47,827 nucleotides of DNA from the IMG/VR virus record IMGVR_UViG_3300031578_000067, positions 1 to 47,827 of that record; one strand, written 5' to 3'. The notes under the pieces were generated by a model. The model made no database searches and had not been told where the DNA came from. It saw nothing but the letters and a program-made list of their open reading frames with translations. The position numbers were made by a program, and so were the translations under genes. Below, one piece after another: positions 1 through 8,068 of the stretch; within the stretch, counting starts at the first letter, position 1, and every line of letters begins with the position of its first letter. Source of the DNA: a virus.

Positions 1-2
1 CA

Positions 3-1352
3 TTAACCAGTGGCGTTACTGGCACCTTGCCGCTGGCTAATGGTGGCACGAATCAGACCACCTGGACAGCCAGCCGGTGCGTGCAGGTGAATGCCGGGGG
101 CACAGCTTTGGAGAGTGCTGCTGCCGCCTGCGGGGTGGGCGGCGGCGGCGCCGTCGATAGCGTGTTCACTCGGACAGGCGCGGTCGTAGCAGCAGCATCT
201 GATTATGATGCTGATCAAATAGACTTTACGCCTGCTGGAACTATTGAGGCAACGGAGGTACAGGCAGCTATTGAGGAAGTAGCGGCCGAGGCCACTGGTG
301 CCCCAGGTGGCGATCCCGGCGAGATCCAGATCAACAACTCCGGTGCGTTTGATGGCCGGGCTGTTGGCACTGGTTTGACGATAAACGCCACGCGCCTTGC
401 TGTTGATGACACTGTGTACACCCCTGACGCCGATGCTGGAACAATAACTGGCGCTCGTACTATGACGGGCGTGGTGACTACTACTGGCGCGGCGGCGAAA
501 GTGGACAATTCTGGTGCTGAGGGTGGTACGATCCCTGTTCAGGCCGGCACGGCGCCACCGGGAACATGTACGGCCAATACGGAGATGTTTTTGGACACTG
601 ATGCCGCTGCCGGGAGCAGGCTATTGCGGTGCAATGGGACCGGCGATGGCTGGACTGGCATGGACGATGCGGGGGGTGGAGGCAGCTCCTATAACCAAAC
701 AATCGACGATGAAGATACTCCGCTCACTCAACGGGCGACAGTGAACTTTGAAGGAGCCGGCGTTACTTGCGCCGATGATACCGATCAGACTACCTGTACG
801 ATTCCAGGCGGTAGCAGTGTGTCCATGCCGACTGGTGGGCATTGGCGACCGGGAGACAATGTCAACTGGCAAACAGCCGCAGGACAAGGAGTTGGGACTG
901 CTAACTACATAAAGGTGGAGAAGATCGTCCCACCATACGACATTGCCGCTCCAACAGTGTCGTCGAGCGTTTCAACAGCACACAGCGGCCATTATTGCGG
1001 GCATGTAATCTTTGATGCTGCGCTGGATCTAGTGGAGGAAGGCACGCCTTTCTCCGTGACCTCTACAGGTAGAGTCACGACGGCATTCTCAACAACTCTC
1101 TCGGCTGGGACGCTGTATTACTTGGGCTTCTCGTGCGATGGAACCACGGCGGCATTCCACGCATTCGATACGGATGGATCTGGGAGTTGGGCCGCTGTGA
1201 TGGGCGTTGCGGCGAATGACCGCTATGGTACGTGCGCGAATACCGCCGATGCGAGTCTGGCTGCTGGTGAGGCTACTTGGGCACCGGCTGCTTGTGGAAC
1301 CGTGACAGGCAGCACAACCCAACTGCCATTCGTGTGGCTCATGGAGAAATAG
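3..1352 (+). CDS. Phage tail-fibre protein, C-terminal part (5' end outside window)
   Basis: The frame is already open at the first base, so the gene begins upstream. The opening residues follow the tail-fibre signature G-T-L-P-x-A-N-G-G-T, common in phage fibres and host-specificity proteins. The rest is low-complexity, rich in Gly, Ala, Thr and Asp, and looks like repeated beta-rich fibre segments (for example an M-F-L-D-T-D patch near residue 195). The C-terminal 170 residues are less repetitive and could be the receptor-binding tip or a trimerisation domain. The gene ends 2 bases before the next start, so both belong to one late transcript. The assignment as a fibre is fairly firm; the receptor is unknown. 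Confidence 0.75.
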   Translation, partial: LTSGVTGTLPLANGGTNQTTWTASRCVQVNAGGTALESAAAACGVGGGGAVDSVFTRTGAVVAAASDYDADQIDFTPAGTIEATEVQAAIEEVAAEATGAPGGDPGEIQINNSGAFDGRAVGTGLTINATRLAVDDTVYTPDADAGTITGARTMTGVVTTTGAAAKVDNSGAEGGTIPVQAGTAPPGTCTANTEMFLDTDAAAGSRLLRCNGTGDGWTGMDDAGGGGSSYNQTIDDEDTPLTQRATVNFEGAGVTCADDTDQTTCTIPGGSSVSMPTGGHWRPGDNVNWQTAAGQGVGTANYIKVEKIVPPYDIAAPTVSSSVSTAHSGHYCGHVIFDAALDLVEEGTPFSVTSTGRVTTAFSTTLSAGTLYYLGFSCDGTTAAFHAFDTDGSGSWAAVMGVAANDRYGTCANTADASLAAGEATWAPAACGTVTGSTTQLPFVWLMEK

Positions 1353-1354
1353 CC

Positions 1355-4300
1355 ATGAAAAACCTCATTCTATTTCTACTGGCTGTTTCACTCTGGGCCG
1401 CTGCCCCAACTGCCACGCTCACGCTGACTGAGATGGACAGCGGGACACAGACCGACCGGCCATTTTCGATCAGCTACGTCTTCGCCAAAGGAGACATCCC
1501 GAACTATCCGCGGCCCGTGATCGGTGGGACACCCGAGTCGATCTGGCAAGCCAATGTCAAGACTCGCTGGCGCGATGGAACGGCCTCGTGTTCGATCTCC
1601 GACGCAAGCAACACCGAGCCGATCTACATCACCTGCGCGGCTCACGGGTTTCTGACAGGCGAATCCGTGGTGATCGCGGATGTGGAGGGGAACACGTCAG
1701 CGAACGGTCGCTGGAAAATCTATGCCTTCAGCTACAACCAGTTCGCTCTGATCGGGAGTTCTGCCAACGGTGATTACACCACTGGAGGCACAGCGACCGG
1801 TCCGGGGCCTGGCAGCGTCAAGCACGCCATCATCAGCTTCACAGAGAGCTTCACGGCGGATCAGAGTAAAACTTTGACCTTCCGAAACTCAGTCAACCCG
1901 TGCTCTAGCGGCGACCAGTCCGCTTGTGATGCGGCGGGGCTGAACGAGGCGGAGATGCTGGCTTTCAATTCGAGCAACTGGGACGCCCGGATTGAGACCA
2001 CAGCCTCCTCGATCACTCACACTTTCGCCGGGGCACGGGAGATCGTGGACGCCGCCACGGTTGAATACTGGCTTCTTGGACCCGTGGCCACGGTGGTCAT
2101 CGTCCGAGACAACACCAGTGCCAGGGCCTACGACAAGGGATACAACTGCCTCACCAACTGCACTGGCAACTTCTCGAGTGCAACCTGGTCGGACGACACG
2201 ACCAACAAAGCACTTCATCCGACGTACCAACTCTGGTTCTACACCGGATGGAACGGCGTGAAGGTCGATTACATCCTCGAAAACACTTGGGCGACGTTCG
2301 CCCAACCGCAGCGGTACGACTGGGCCGTGATGTCTGACACGAGTTTCTCTACCACGGAGGACAGCGCCAATGGCATGACTCACTACATGGGCTCCCGCTG
2401 GCGGGTTACGGCCTGGGATGGAGACGAGCCGGGCACAGTCGAGATCGACCGCAACCGCCTTTACCTCCAAACTACTGGGGTGATCCCCAACTATCCTGAA
2501 GACAAGACTATAACTCCGGGAGATCTGACCACGCTCTACAATACAGTAGCCGCTGGTGATTACGTTGTCGGCAGCGGGGATGGTCTGTGGAACAAGTATT
2601 TTCCGGCTGTCGGAGGGCGCCCTGATCTCGGGCTGTTGCCAGCTTGGTATGTTCACTTTGTCATGGGCGGATTCCCGGCAGCAACGGAGCCCTTCATCCT
2701 GGCGCTGGGCGATATTTCTGGGTACGTGGCAGCCGGCAGTGGGAGCTACAACAATCTGGTTCATCTCCGTGAGTCCGTCAAATCCGGTTACTTCTGGGAT
2801 GCGGACGCTGATGGAAGTGCCGATGGTGACGCTGACGACAATATTGCCGGCAACGGAGCGTTCGGGAGACCGATCTCGATCCACACGCGCCCGACCAGTG
2901 ATTACGGTGCTAAGGGTTGGTCATACCTGGTGGCCCCGGGCAGTTCGGGATGGTCCGCTGATCGGGATCATCAACCGAGCATGGTTCACTTGCCGTACCT
3001 GTTGACGGGTGATCCTTACTACCTGGAGGAAATGTACTTCTGGGGCGCATGGAACGTCTGGGGGCTAAATGGTGGTCTTACGGAGGACTACCACCGTCAT
3101 GGTTCTTGGGGTCTTCTCAAGGGCCAGGTACGCGCGATGTGGGCCCTGCGGAATCAGGCGTCTGCGGCCTATTTCGCGCCTGATGGCAGTATGGAGAAAG
3201 AGTATTTCCGCACAAACGTCGACCGGATCGTCGCTGCGTGGGAAGGATTTACGGACGTGCGGGGGCCGACGTACCTGAAGGTCACCAATGCCCCTGACAA
3301 TGATCCCTGTCCGGCCAGTGGCGGAACCAATGGATCTTTTTCGTACAACGCCTACAGCAAGGCTCTGTATGCCCCGGCGTCTTCAACGCCCTGGTGTTGG
3401 GGCCGGAACTTCTTGTGGCGCGCAGGGAACAGATTTCACTGGCCGGGGTACTATCCAATCCCTGGAGGCGAGGCCGAAGCCGGCATGAACGCTTGCTATA
3501 CAAACTCGAATTGGATGCTCTCGATCGCCTACATGAGCGCTGGCTGGACGGGCGACATGGGATTCCCCGTCGATGGCTGGATGCGCGGCGGCGGCGAGCC
3601 AGCGATTGTGCAGAGCACGCACCCTGATTGGAACAGGAAGTTTCCCGCGGCGTACCGATTCCCGATGTATGGGACTGAGGAAGCCTGCAGCACAAGCACC
3701 TCGTGGGTTTTCCAAACACCAGAGGCTTTCTATTCGGCCTACGGGACGTATAGCTACCCCGAGTGGACCAACAACTACGCCGAAGGCGGCTACATCCATA
3801 TGTGGCTTGCCGCTCTAAGCTACCTGGGCGACTACTCTTACGGGCGCTACAGGGGGCCAGACGCCCTCGCCTGGTACACGAATGAGACCAACGTACCCAA
3901 CGCCCGCACCTGGGATATAGTGGGTGGCACTTTCGATTTTGATTACACTTATGCGCTGAAGCCCCGGACCAAACCGGTGCGTCCGACCGTGGAGCAGGGC
4001 GACACATTCGCGATCTTTCGCTACACGGTGCCGGCGGCCGATTCGAGCTGCACGGTAGCCGGTGGTGCTGATGGGCTGACGGGGCGGTCCCGAGAGTTCG
4101 TCAAGACCGGCCTAACAGCAGAAACTGAGTATTCCGCTCACGCTGTCTCGTGCTCTGACGACCCGTGGGGTTCTACAACGGTCGACGCCTACACCACACT
4201 CGCCACGTTGAGCGGGACGGGCTCATTCGCCGTCACGGTGGGCTCCGGATCCACAACCGTCTACGTGGACTGGGACTACGACGGTGCCGCTCCCTGGGCG

Positions 4301-4438
4301 AACACCGACTCGGAATCTTGCGCGGCTGGTTGCACGGTCGCGCTTACCAGCCCCAACAAGGGGCTGATCTATTACCGCATCCGGCGCGATGCCGGGGGCG
4401 ATATCGTCGGCGCCGTGCGCGCCGCCATCGTGAGGTAA
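1355..4438 (+). CDS. Large exported tail-region protein, possible polysaccharide-active enzyme
   Basis: The product has 1027 residues. The ATG at 1355 was chosen because GGAG lies about 9 bases upstream and it gives a clear signal peptide: a Lys-Asn start, a Leu/Ala-rich core and a small-residue cleavage region near residue 20. Many Cys pairs (C-x3-C and wider) suggest disulphides outside the cytoplasm. The centre (about 500-830) is rich in Trp and Tyr, with helical stretches and an H-Q-P-S-M-x-H motif resembling alpha/alpha-toroid polysaccharide lyases and glycosidases. The last 130 residues look like beta-sandwich modules. No catalytic site can be assigned. It sits directly after the fibre gene, so a surface-sugar depolymerase or a host-altering secreted protein is possible. 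A signal peptide is odd for a virion part. Confidence 0.6.
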   Translation: MKNLILFLLAVSLWAAAPTATLTLTEMDSGTQTDRPFSISYVFAKGDIPNYPRPVIGGTPESIWQANVKTRWRDGTASCSISDASNTEPIYITCAAHGFLTGESVVIADVEGNTSANGRWKIYAFSYNQFALIGSSANGDYTTGGTATGPGPGSVKHAIISFTESFTADQSKTLTFRNSVNPCSSGDQSACDAAGLNEAEMLAFNSSNWDARIETTASSITHTFAGAREIVDAATVEYWLLGPVATVVIVRDNTSARAYDKGYNCLTNCTGNFSSATWSDDTTNKALHPTYQLWFYTGWNGVKVDYILENTWATFAQPQRYDWAVMSDTSFSTTEDSANGMTHYMGSRWRVTAWDGDEPGTVEIDRNRLYLQTTGVIPNYPEDKTITPGDLTTLYNTVAAGDYVVGSGDGLWNKYFPAVGGRPDLGLLPAWYVHFVMGGFPAATEPFILALGDISGYVAAGSGSYNNLVHLRESVKSGYFWDADADGSADGDADDNIAGNGAFGRPISIHTRPTSDYGAKGWSYLVAPGSSGWSADRDHQPSMVHLPYLLTGDPYYLEEMYFWGAWNVWGLNGGLTEDYHRHGSWGLLKGQVRAMWALRNQASAAYFAPDGSMEKEYFRTNVDRIVAAWEGFTDVRGPTYLKVTNAPDNDPCPASGGTNGSFSYNAYSKALYAPASSTPWCWGRNFLWRAGNRFHWPGYYPIPGGEAEAGMNACYTNSNWMLSIAYMSAGWTGDMGFPVDGWMRGGGEPAIVQSTHPDWNRKFPAAYRFPMYGTEEACSTSTSWVFQTPEAFYSAYGTYSYPEWTNNYAEGGYIHMWLAALSYLGDYSYGRYRGPDALAWYTNETNVPNARTWDIVGGTFDFDYTYALKPRTKPVRPTVEQGDTFAIFRYTVPAADSSCTVAGGADGLTGRSREFVKTGLTAETEYSAHAVSCSDDPWGSTTVDAYTTLATLSGTGSFAVTVGSGSTTVYVDWDYDGAAPWANTDSESCAAGCTVALTSPNKGLIYYRIRRDAGGDIVGAVRAAIVR

Positions 4439-4440
4439 TT

Positions 4441-4932
4441 ATGTCAGAATATTTCGGAACTACGCAGGACTGGCTTAACCAGACCGTCCTCGCCGTGCAG
4501 CAGGTGCGCGATCAGCGCAACGTCACGGCTATGGCAGCCTACAAACAGGCCCACGATGATTGGGTGAAGTTCCGCGTGGGCGATGAGCCACAGCCGCCTG
4601 GTTCATGGGTGATCGTCAATTTTGAAGCGGTCATTGATGGAGTGAAGTACGTCGTGCCGCAGGACGATCCGGTCTACCGGCCTGATATACCGCTCTGTGA
4701 GCCGCTGCCCGTGCCGGAAAAGCCGGACTTGAGCGGCCTACCTGGAATCGGAACACCATTTTACCCCGCCCGGCCGAAATGGCGGCGGCGCATCATCGGC
4801 CGGGCGCGGCTGGACCAGGCGGGGAAGAAGCGAAGTATTGCCGTTGACGGCGAGACGGTCGAATACTTCCTGGAAGCCTACCCGAACATCTCTAATGAGA
4901 TGGTATCGGCTTGGTGGGAGCCGGTAGGATGA
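4441..4932 (+). CDS. Hypothetical phage protein, 163 aa
   Basis: It starts 2 bases after the preceding stop, with no clear ribosome site of its own, so translational coupling is likely. The N-terminal 60 residues are helical with aromatic residues. A Pro-rich middle follows, then a basic segment (about residues 115-130). No family is recognised. It sits between the exported protein and the run of small membrane proteins, where phages often place tail accessory or lysis genes. Function unknown. Confidence 0.65.
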   Translation: MSEYFGTTQDWLNQTVLAVQQVRDQRNVTAMAAYKQAHDDWVKFRVGDEPQPPGSWVIVNFEAVIDGVKYVVPQDDPVYRPDIPLCEPLPVPEKPDLSGLPGIGTPFYPARPKWRRRIIGRARLDQAGKKRSIAVDGETVEYFLEAYPNISNEMVSAWWEPVG

Positions 4933-5138
4933 GCATCGCAGCACTTGGCATTATCGATAAGGTTCTCGCCATCGTCGTACTGCTCTTGGAGGCGGAACCC
5001 CCGGAGATCCGCCGCGCCAAAATGGTGGCGTGGTACGTCATCACGAAACCGTGGTGGATCTGGATGGTGCCGGAACAGTACCGCGACGGCATCGACCAAT
5101 TGGCGGCTGACATCAAGCCGCAGGAGGTAACACCATGA
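4929..5138 (+). CDS. Small membrane-associated protein, 69 aa
   Basis: The start overlaps the previous stop as ATGA, the usual coupling in this genome. A hydrophobic Ile/Val/Leu stretch lies at residues 3-20, followed by a charged region and a Trp-rich patch (P-W-W-I-W). It may be a membrane or interfacial protein of the lysis region. No family is recognised. Confidence 0.6.
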   Translation: MSIAALGIIDKVLAIVVLLLEAEPPEIRRAKMVAWYVITKPWWIWMVPEQYRDGIDQLAADIKPQEVTP

Positions 5139-5356
5139 ATGAAATTCTCACACTACTCACCGCGGATTCGCCACGGTGGGTAATTCTGCTCGTGATGGCG
5201 GCGTACTTCCTTTACAACCGCGTTGTCCAGCTTATGCCAGAACCCAAGGACGTGCCGGAGCCGAAGCGCTGGTGGTATCAGTGGGTGTTCGACGTATTCC
5301 ACCAGGTCGCCGGGAATTACAAGCTGGTGGAAAAGGCCGAGCGGCAGCGGAAATAA
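5135..5356 (+). CDS. Small single-span membrane protein, holin-like by position
   Basis: The product has 73 residues and overlaps the previous stop as ATGA. One transmembrane helix is predicted at about residues 14-32, followed by a charged, Pro-rich C-terminal tail ending in basic residues. Size and place suit a holin or other lysis helper, but there is no sequence signature to prove it. Confidence 0.6.
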   Translation: MNEILTLLTADSPRWVILLVMAAYFLYNRVVQLMPEPKDVPEPKRWWYQWVFDVFHQVAGNYKLVEKAERQRK

Positions 5357-5376
5357 GCTGGAGATCGGGGGCCCAC

Positions 5377-5724
5377 ATGGTCACTGATGCTGATAGAAAC
5401 CATGCAGTCGAACGCCACGAGATGAGGGATAGCCAGAACCGGCGCAACACGATTGCGGCCGCGACGCTTTTCGCCTTCCTCACGCTTCAACTGATCGTGT
5501 CCGTGGTAGCCTTCAAGGACCTCGAATCGGATGTGAGGCAGAATACCGAAGCGCGGCAGATGCAGGCCGCAATGAGCCTTGCACAGCAAGAGCGCTACGT
5601 AGAGGGATTGATGGTCATTCAGCGGCTCGTCGCTACGATGGAGGCACTTACCAAGCAGGTGGCGGTACTTGCCGAGCAACAGGAAGCATTCCGCCGTGAA
5701 CTGGCCGCACAAAGGAAACCATGA
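5377..5724 (+). CDS. Membrane-anchored coiled-coil protein, 115 aa
   Basis: The start at 5377 leaves a 20-base gap after the previous gene. The N-terminus is hydrophilic (Asp/Arg/Asn-rich, residues 1-25), then one hydrophobic helix spans about 26-46, followed by a long heptad-like region rich in Gln, Glu and Ala. This layout (short N-terminus, one span, coiled coil) recalls Rz-type spanins or phage holin-associated proteins. The assignment rests on topology only. Confidence 0.6.
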   Translation: MVTDADRNHAVERHEMRDSQNRRNTIAAATLFAFLTLQLIVSVVAFKDLESDVRQNTEARQMQAAMSLAQQERYVEGLMVIQRLVATMEALTKQVAVLAEQQEAFRRELAAQRKP

Positions 5725-5993
5725 CACAATTGAGCCTCATACTCGAATATCCCCAAGTGGTGGATTACATCAACCTCGTGGTCAGTGCTGTGGTCATTGG
5801 GCTACTCGCGATTCAGAACCTCACGGTCGGCAAAGCATTCGCGGAAATGCGCGTCGAGATGCGCGACATGGAGGCCCGCATCCGGAAGGATTTTGCACAG
5901 ACGGTGGAACCGCTGCGAGAGAAGGTCACCAAAATCAACGAGAGACTGGAGGCATTACGAAATGAGCACGACAAGAATCATCGCGCAGATTGA
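5721..5993 (+). CDS. Membrane-anchored coiled-coil protein, 90 aa
   Basis: It overlaps the previous stop by ATGA. A hydrophobic helix at about residues 15-33 is followed by a charged helix with heptad spacing to the end. The topology is close to that of the 115-aa neighbour, so the two may be diverged copies or partners in one envelope complex. No family name can be given. Confidence 0.6.
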   Translation: MTQLSLILEYPQVVDYINLVVSAVVIGLLAIQNLTVGKAFAEMRVEMRDMEARIRKDFAQTVEPLREKVTKINERLEALRNEHDKNHRAD

Positions 5994-6126
5994 AAAGATC
6001 GAACATGAGCTAGATCTGTTGAAGCTGATGGTCAGGGAAACGCCGACCGCTGATGAGCCGAGCGTTGAAACCCGTGGCGGTGGCGGTCGCACGGACCCGC
6101 CGCCCGAGGACCCCGGCCAGCCGTAG
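5962..6126 (+). CDS. Small coiled-coil protein nested over its neighbour's end, 54 aa
   Basis: An ATG at 5962 with a GGAG-type site about 10 bases upstream opens a frame overlapping the previous gene by 32 bases. The first 30 residues form a charged amphipathic helix; the tail is Gly- and Pro-rich. The out-of-frame overlap recalls Rz/Rz1 pairs, but no lipobox is visible. Plausible but unproven. Confidence 0.45.
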   Translation: MSTTRIIAQIEKIEHELDLLKLMVRETPTADEPSVETRGGGGRTDPPPEDPGQP

Positions 6127-6132
6127 AATGTC

Positions 6133-6348
6133 ATGGAAGAGGCGCGGATCGTGATCGGTCTAGTGGCGACGGCGCTGCTATGCATCGCCGCTATTGGGCT
6201 TGTTATCAGCCTAAGAGACCGGCAGCGAATATTGATAGAGGAGCGTCGATTTCTGGCAGAGTCAGGACTGCTACGCGCTGATGTGGAGCGCCTCGAATCG
6301 CGAGTCACGGCGCTGGAAAAACTGCTGTCCAGCGAAAGCGGTGAGTAG
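6133..6348 (+). CDS. Small membrane-anchored coiled-coil protein, 71 aa
   Basis: One transmembrane helix (about residues 6-26) is followed by an Arg/Glu-rich heptad region ending in L-E-S-R-V-x-A-L-E-K-L. It is the sixth small protein in a row and the fourth with membrane-plus-coil or coil design. Its 3' end overlaps the convergent membrane gene by 78 bases. Confidence 0.55.
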   Translation: MEEARIVIGLVATALLCIAAIGLVISLRDRQRILIEERRFLAESGLLRADVERLESRVTALEKLLSSESGE

Positions 6349-6897
6349 CAGAATCAGTCCGCATCGAAAGATTAATCGCGCCTCGTCCCATTCCGTCTGA
6401 GTTGCCGCCCGCTGCAATCCCGCCCACGAGAACAGTCCGCAATAGATTGTCATTGTGACCGCGTGCCAATAGAGTAGGCCACGCTGTCTCACTGGATGGA
6501 TCAGCAGCCACAGGACGGCCACTAGGAGCGCGGAGCAGCAGAGCAGATGCGTCGATAGCCGTACTTGATTGAGCATGGTCACCGGTACGTCAACAGGCCA
6601 CGTCCACCAGGCGATCCAGACCGCCGCAAGCCCCGCCCCTACAGACCCCGCCAACAGATTCAGCCGTTCCCCGGCGTTCATGATCCATGTCATCAGCGCC
6701 CACGCTTCGATAGCGGCTGCTATACGCGCGGTCAACACCCACGGTTCCCACGCCAGATAGACAGCCGTGCCACCCTCCCGATAGAGCCACCACTTGACCG
6801 TCTCCAGCGCGAGGTACAGGCCGAAGGCGACGAACACCCTCCGCCACGCCACGAGGGCCAGCGTCACGGCAAGGGCGGTCCCGACAATCCAGTCCAT
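6271..6897 (-). CDS. Polytopic integral membrane protein, 208 aa
   Basis: This leftward gene contains about six hydrophobic helices rich in Leu, Ala and Trp separated by short Arg-containing loops, with the C-terminus likely cytoplasmic. It converges on and overlaps the rightward coiled-coil gene. It is the only leftward gene in the left third of the window. No family is recognised. A superinfection-exclusion or lysogenic-conversion role is a guess from its isolated orientation. Its hydrophobicity argues strongly that it is real. Confidence 0.6.
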   Translation of the reverse strand: MDWIVGTALAVTLALVAWRRVFVAFGLYLALETVKWWLYREGGTAVYLAWEPWVLTARIAAAIEAWALMTWIMNAGERLNLLAGSVGAGLAAVWIAWWTWPVDVPVTMLNQVRLSTHLLCCSALLVAVLWLLIHPVRQRGLLYWHAVTMTIYCGLFSWAGLQRAATQTEWDEARLIFRCGLILLLTAFAGQQFFQRRDSRFEALHISA

Positions 6898-6962
6898 ACC
6901 TGATTGTATTCCGGCAACTGGCTTATAGTTCCAGCGATGTTTATGAATAATGCAAATAGTTG

Positions 6963-6991
6963 TTGACGACGTGTCGGCATGGAGTTATACT
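6963..6991 (+). promoter_or_regulatory. Sigma70-type promoter of the early operon
   Basis: TTGACG (6963-6968) and TATACT (6986-6991) are separated by exactly 17 bases. It stands about 35 bases before the first early gene (7026), in the divergent gap next to the leftward membrane gene. Both boxes match consensus at five of six positions. Confidence 0.75.
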
Positions 6992-7025
6992 CATCTCCAG
7001 TCGCAATAAGTACTGTAACACGAAA

Positions 7026-7241
7026 ATGATTGAAGCCAAACAGCAGTTCCTAGCCGAGCACCCCGGCGTCATTCGGCGCACTGCCGAACGCACACGCAAA
7101 TCCCCTGGCGTTGTCTCCCGCATTTTCTGGGAGAAGGATCGCAGTCAGGTGATTGAGGAAGCGCTCACCGCCGTCGGTGCCCCAGGCTTCCCCCGAGAAG
7201 AGCCGAGATGGCGCAGGTCCAAGAAACAGGGGGAGTTATGA
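7026..7241 (+). CDS. Small helix-turn-helix DNA-binding protein, 71 aa
   Basis: ATG at 7026 is the first start after the promoter. A longer reading from 6960 would begin upstream of the transcription start. Residues 15-45 hold a turn-helix resembling small Cro/XRE-type regulators: a V-V-S-R-I-F segment followed by a basic D-R-S-x-x-I-E-E-A-L. The C-terminus is very basic. As the first early gene it is a likely early regulator. Target unknown. Confidence 0.6.
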   Translation: MIEAKQQFLAEHPGVIRRTAERTRKSPGVVSRIFWEKDRSQVIEEALTAVGAPGFPREEPRWRRSKKQGEL

Positions 7242-7369
7242 CGGACTATTTGCTTATCGTCGGAGGCATTGTGGGGGCGGCGGTTGCCGCAATCATCTCC
7301 GAGAAGATCCGGTTTGATCAGCATCGGCGCCGGATACTGGCGCTCATGGTGGAGGAACTCGACAAATGA
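7238..7369 (+). CDS. Tiny membrane protein, 43 aa
   Basis: It overlaps the previous stop (ATGA) and has GGGGGAG upstream. One Gly/Ala/Ile-rich transmembrane helix spans residues 4-21, followed by a short charged tail with R-F-D-Q-H-R-R-R. It is coupled on both sides by ATGA overlaps. Confidence 0.55.
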   Translation: MTDYLLIVGGIVGAAVAAIISEKIRFDQHRRRILALMVEELDK

Positions 7370-7566
7370 GGGTCTACCACGACAACGAAGGGGCCGTGCA
7401 GATCAGGGAGCGCAAACTCGCAGAGGCCGTCTACGGCCAGGGCCAGGTCGCTCTCGCGTTCCGATATGCCGACATGCGACGCAGCCGGTTTCGGTGGTTT
7501 GTCGCAGCGGTCGCCGGGTGGACGGTCGCTGCGTTCAACGGGTGGGCGTACTGGATGACGAGATGA
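7366..7566 (+). CDS. Small protein with C-terminal membrane segment, 66 aa
   Basis: It begins as ATGA on the previous stop. The first 40 residues are charged; a Trp/Ala-rich hydrophobic helix lies at about 44-63. No family is recognised. Part of a coupled chain of four tiny early genes. Confidence 0.55.
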   Translation: MRVYHDNEGAVQIRERKLAEAVYGQGQVALAFRYADMRRSRFRWFVAAVAGWTVAAFNGWAYWMTR

Positions 7567-7823
7567 GCTACCCCGGTCTCGATCGTTGGCAGCCGCCGGC
7601 GGATTGTACGTCCGTCATGACGGAGCACAAGGGCAAGGGGTACGAGACCCCGATCCCACCGACCGGCGACGATGATCCGGTGCGCAAGGGTTTGGTTGAC
7701 GAGATCGCCGCGAAAGTGAAAGCGCGGCACGGCAAAGGGTTTTCCACGACGCAGGAGCGCCCACCTTACACCCGGGCCGGTGCAATGCCGGTCCGGGCTT
7801 TTTTGTCTGAGGAGAAGTCATGA
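7563..7823 (+). CDS. Hypothetical early protein, 86 aa, with a terminator inside its 3' end
   Basis: It starts as ATGA on the preceding stop. The sequence is hydrophilic and Pro-rich, without recognisable domains. The last 17 codons run through a strong hairpin with a T tract (7772-7805), so the end of the protein and the terminator share sequence. It couples by ATGA to the next gene at 7820. Confidence 0.5.
   Translation: MSYPGLDRWQPPADCTSVMTEHKGKGYETPIPPTGDDDPVRKGLVDEIAAKVKARHGKGFSTTQERPPYTRAGAMPVRAFLSEEKS
7772..7805 (+). terminator. Intrinsic terminator or attenuator inside a coding end
   Basis: The arms CCCGGGCCGG and CCGGTCCGGG pair over 10 bases (one G-T wobble) around a 7-8 base loop and are followed by C and five T. 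Because genes continue on both sides with coupled starts, partial termination (attenuation) between the leader genes and recT is more likely than a complete stop. Confidence 0.6.
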
Positions 7824-8068
7824 CCATTCGAATCCAGTGTCGGGGAGAGGATGGGCGGTATCGACCCGCCGGTGTCGGCGAGTTCAGTGAGGCCGCCCTG
7901 AAACAGATTAACAGATATGGTGCCAATGGGACTTGGGGCGACGGCTGGTGGTTCACAAGGAGTTGGCTCTGCCGCTTCTGTCTTAATATGGCGGAGTTCC
8001 ATCAAGCCGACTCTATCCTCGCCGACAAGTGGATCGAACGCTACCGCAAGATCAGGGAGATTCAATGA
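7820..8068 (+). CDS. Hypothetical early protein, 82 aa
   Basis: Coupled start (ATGA) with GAGGAG upstream. The protein is rich in Trp and Gly in the middle (W-G-D-G-W-W) with two Cys three residues apart (C-R-F-C), possibly half a metal site. It ends in a basic helix, directly before recT. Function unknown. Confidence 0.6.
   Translation: MTIRIQCRGEDGRYRPAGVGEFSEAALKQINRYGANGTWGDGWWFTRSWLCRFCLNMAEFHQADSILADKWIERYRKIREIQ

Noticed and set aside
1889-2884. Leftward 331-codon frame inside the large exported protein gene
   Set aside because: Antisense shadow; the rightward reading has a signal peptide, a ribosome site and consistent composition.
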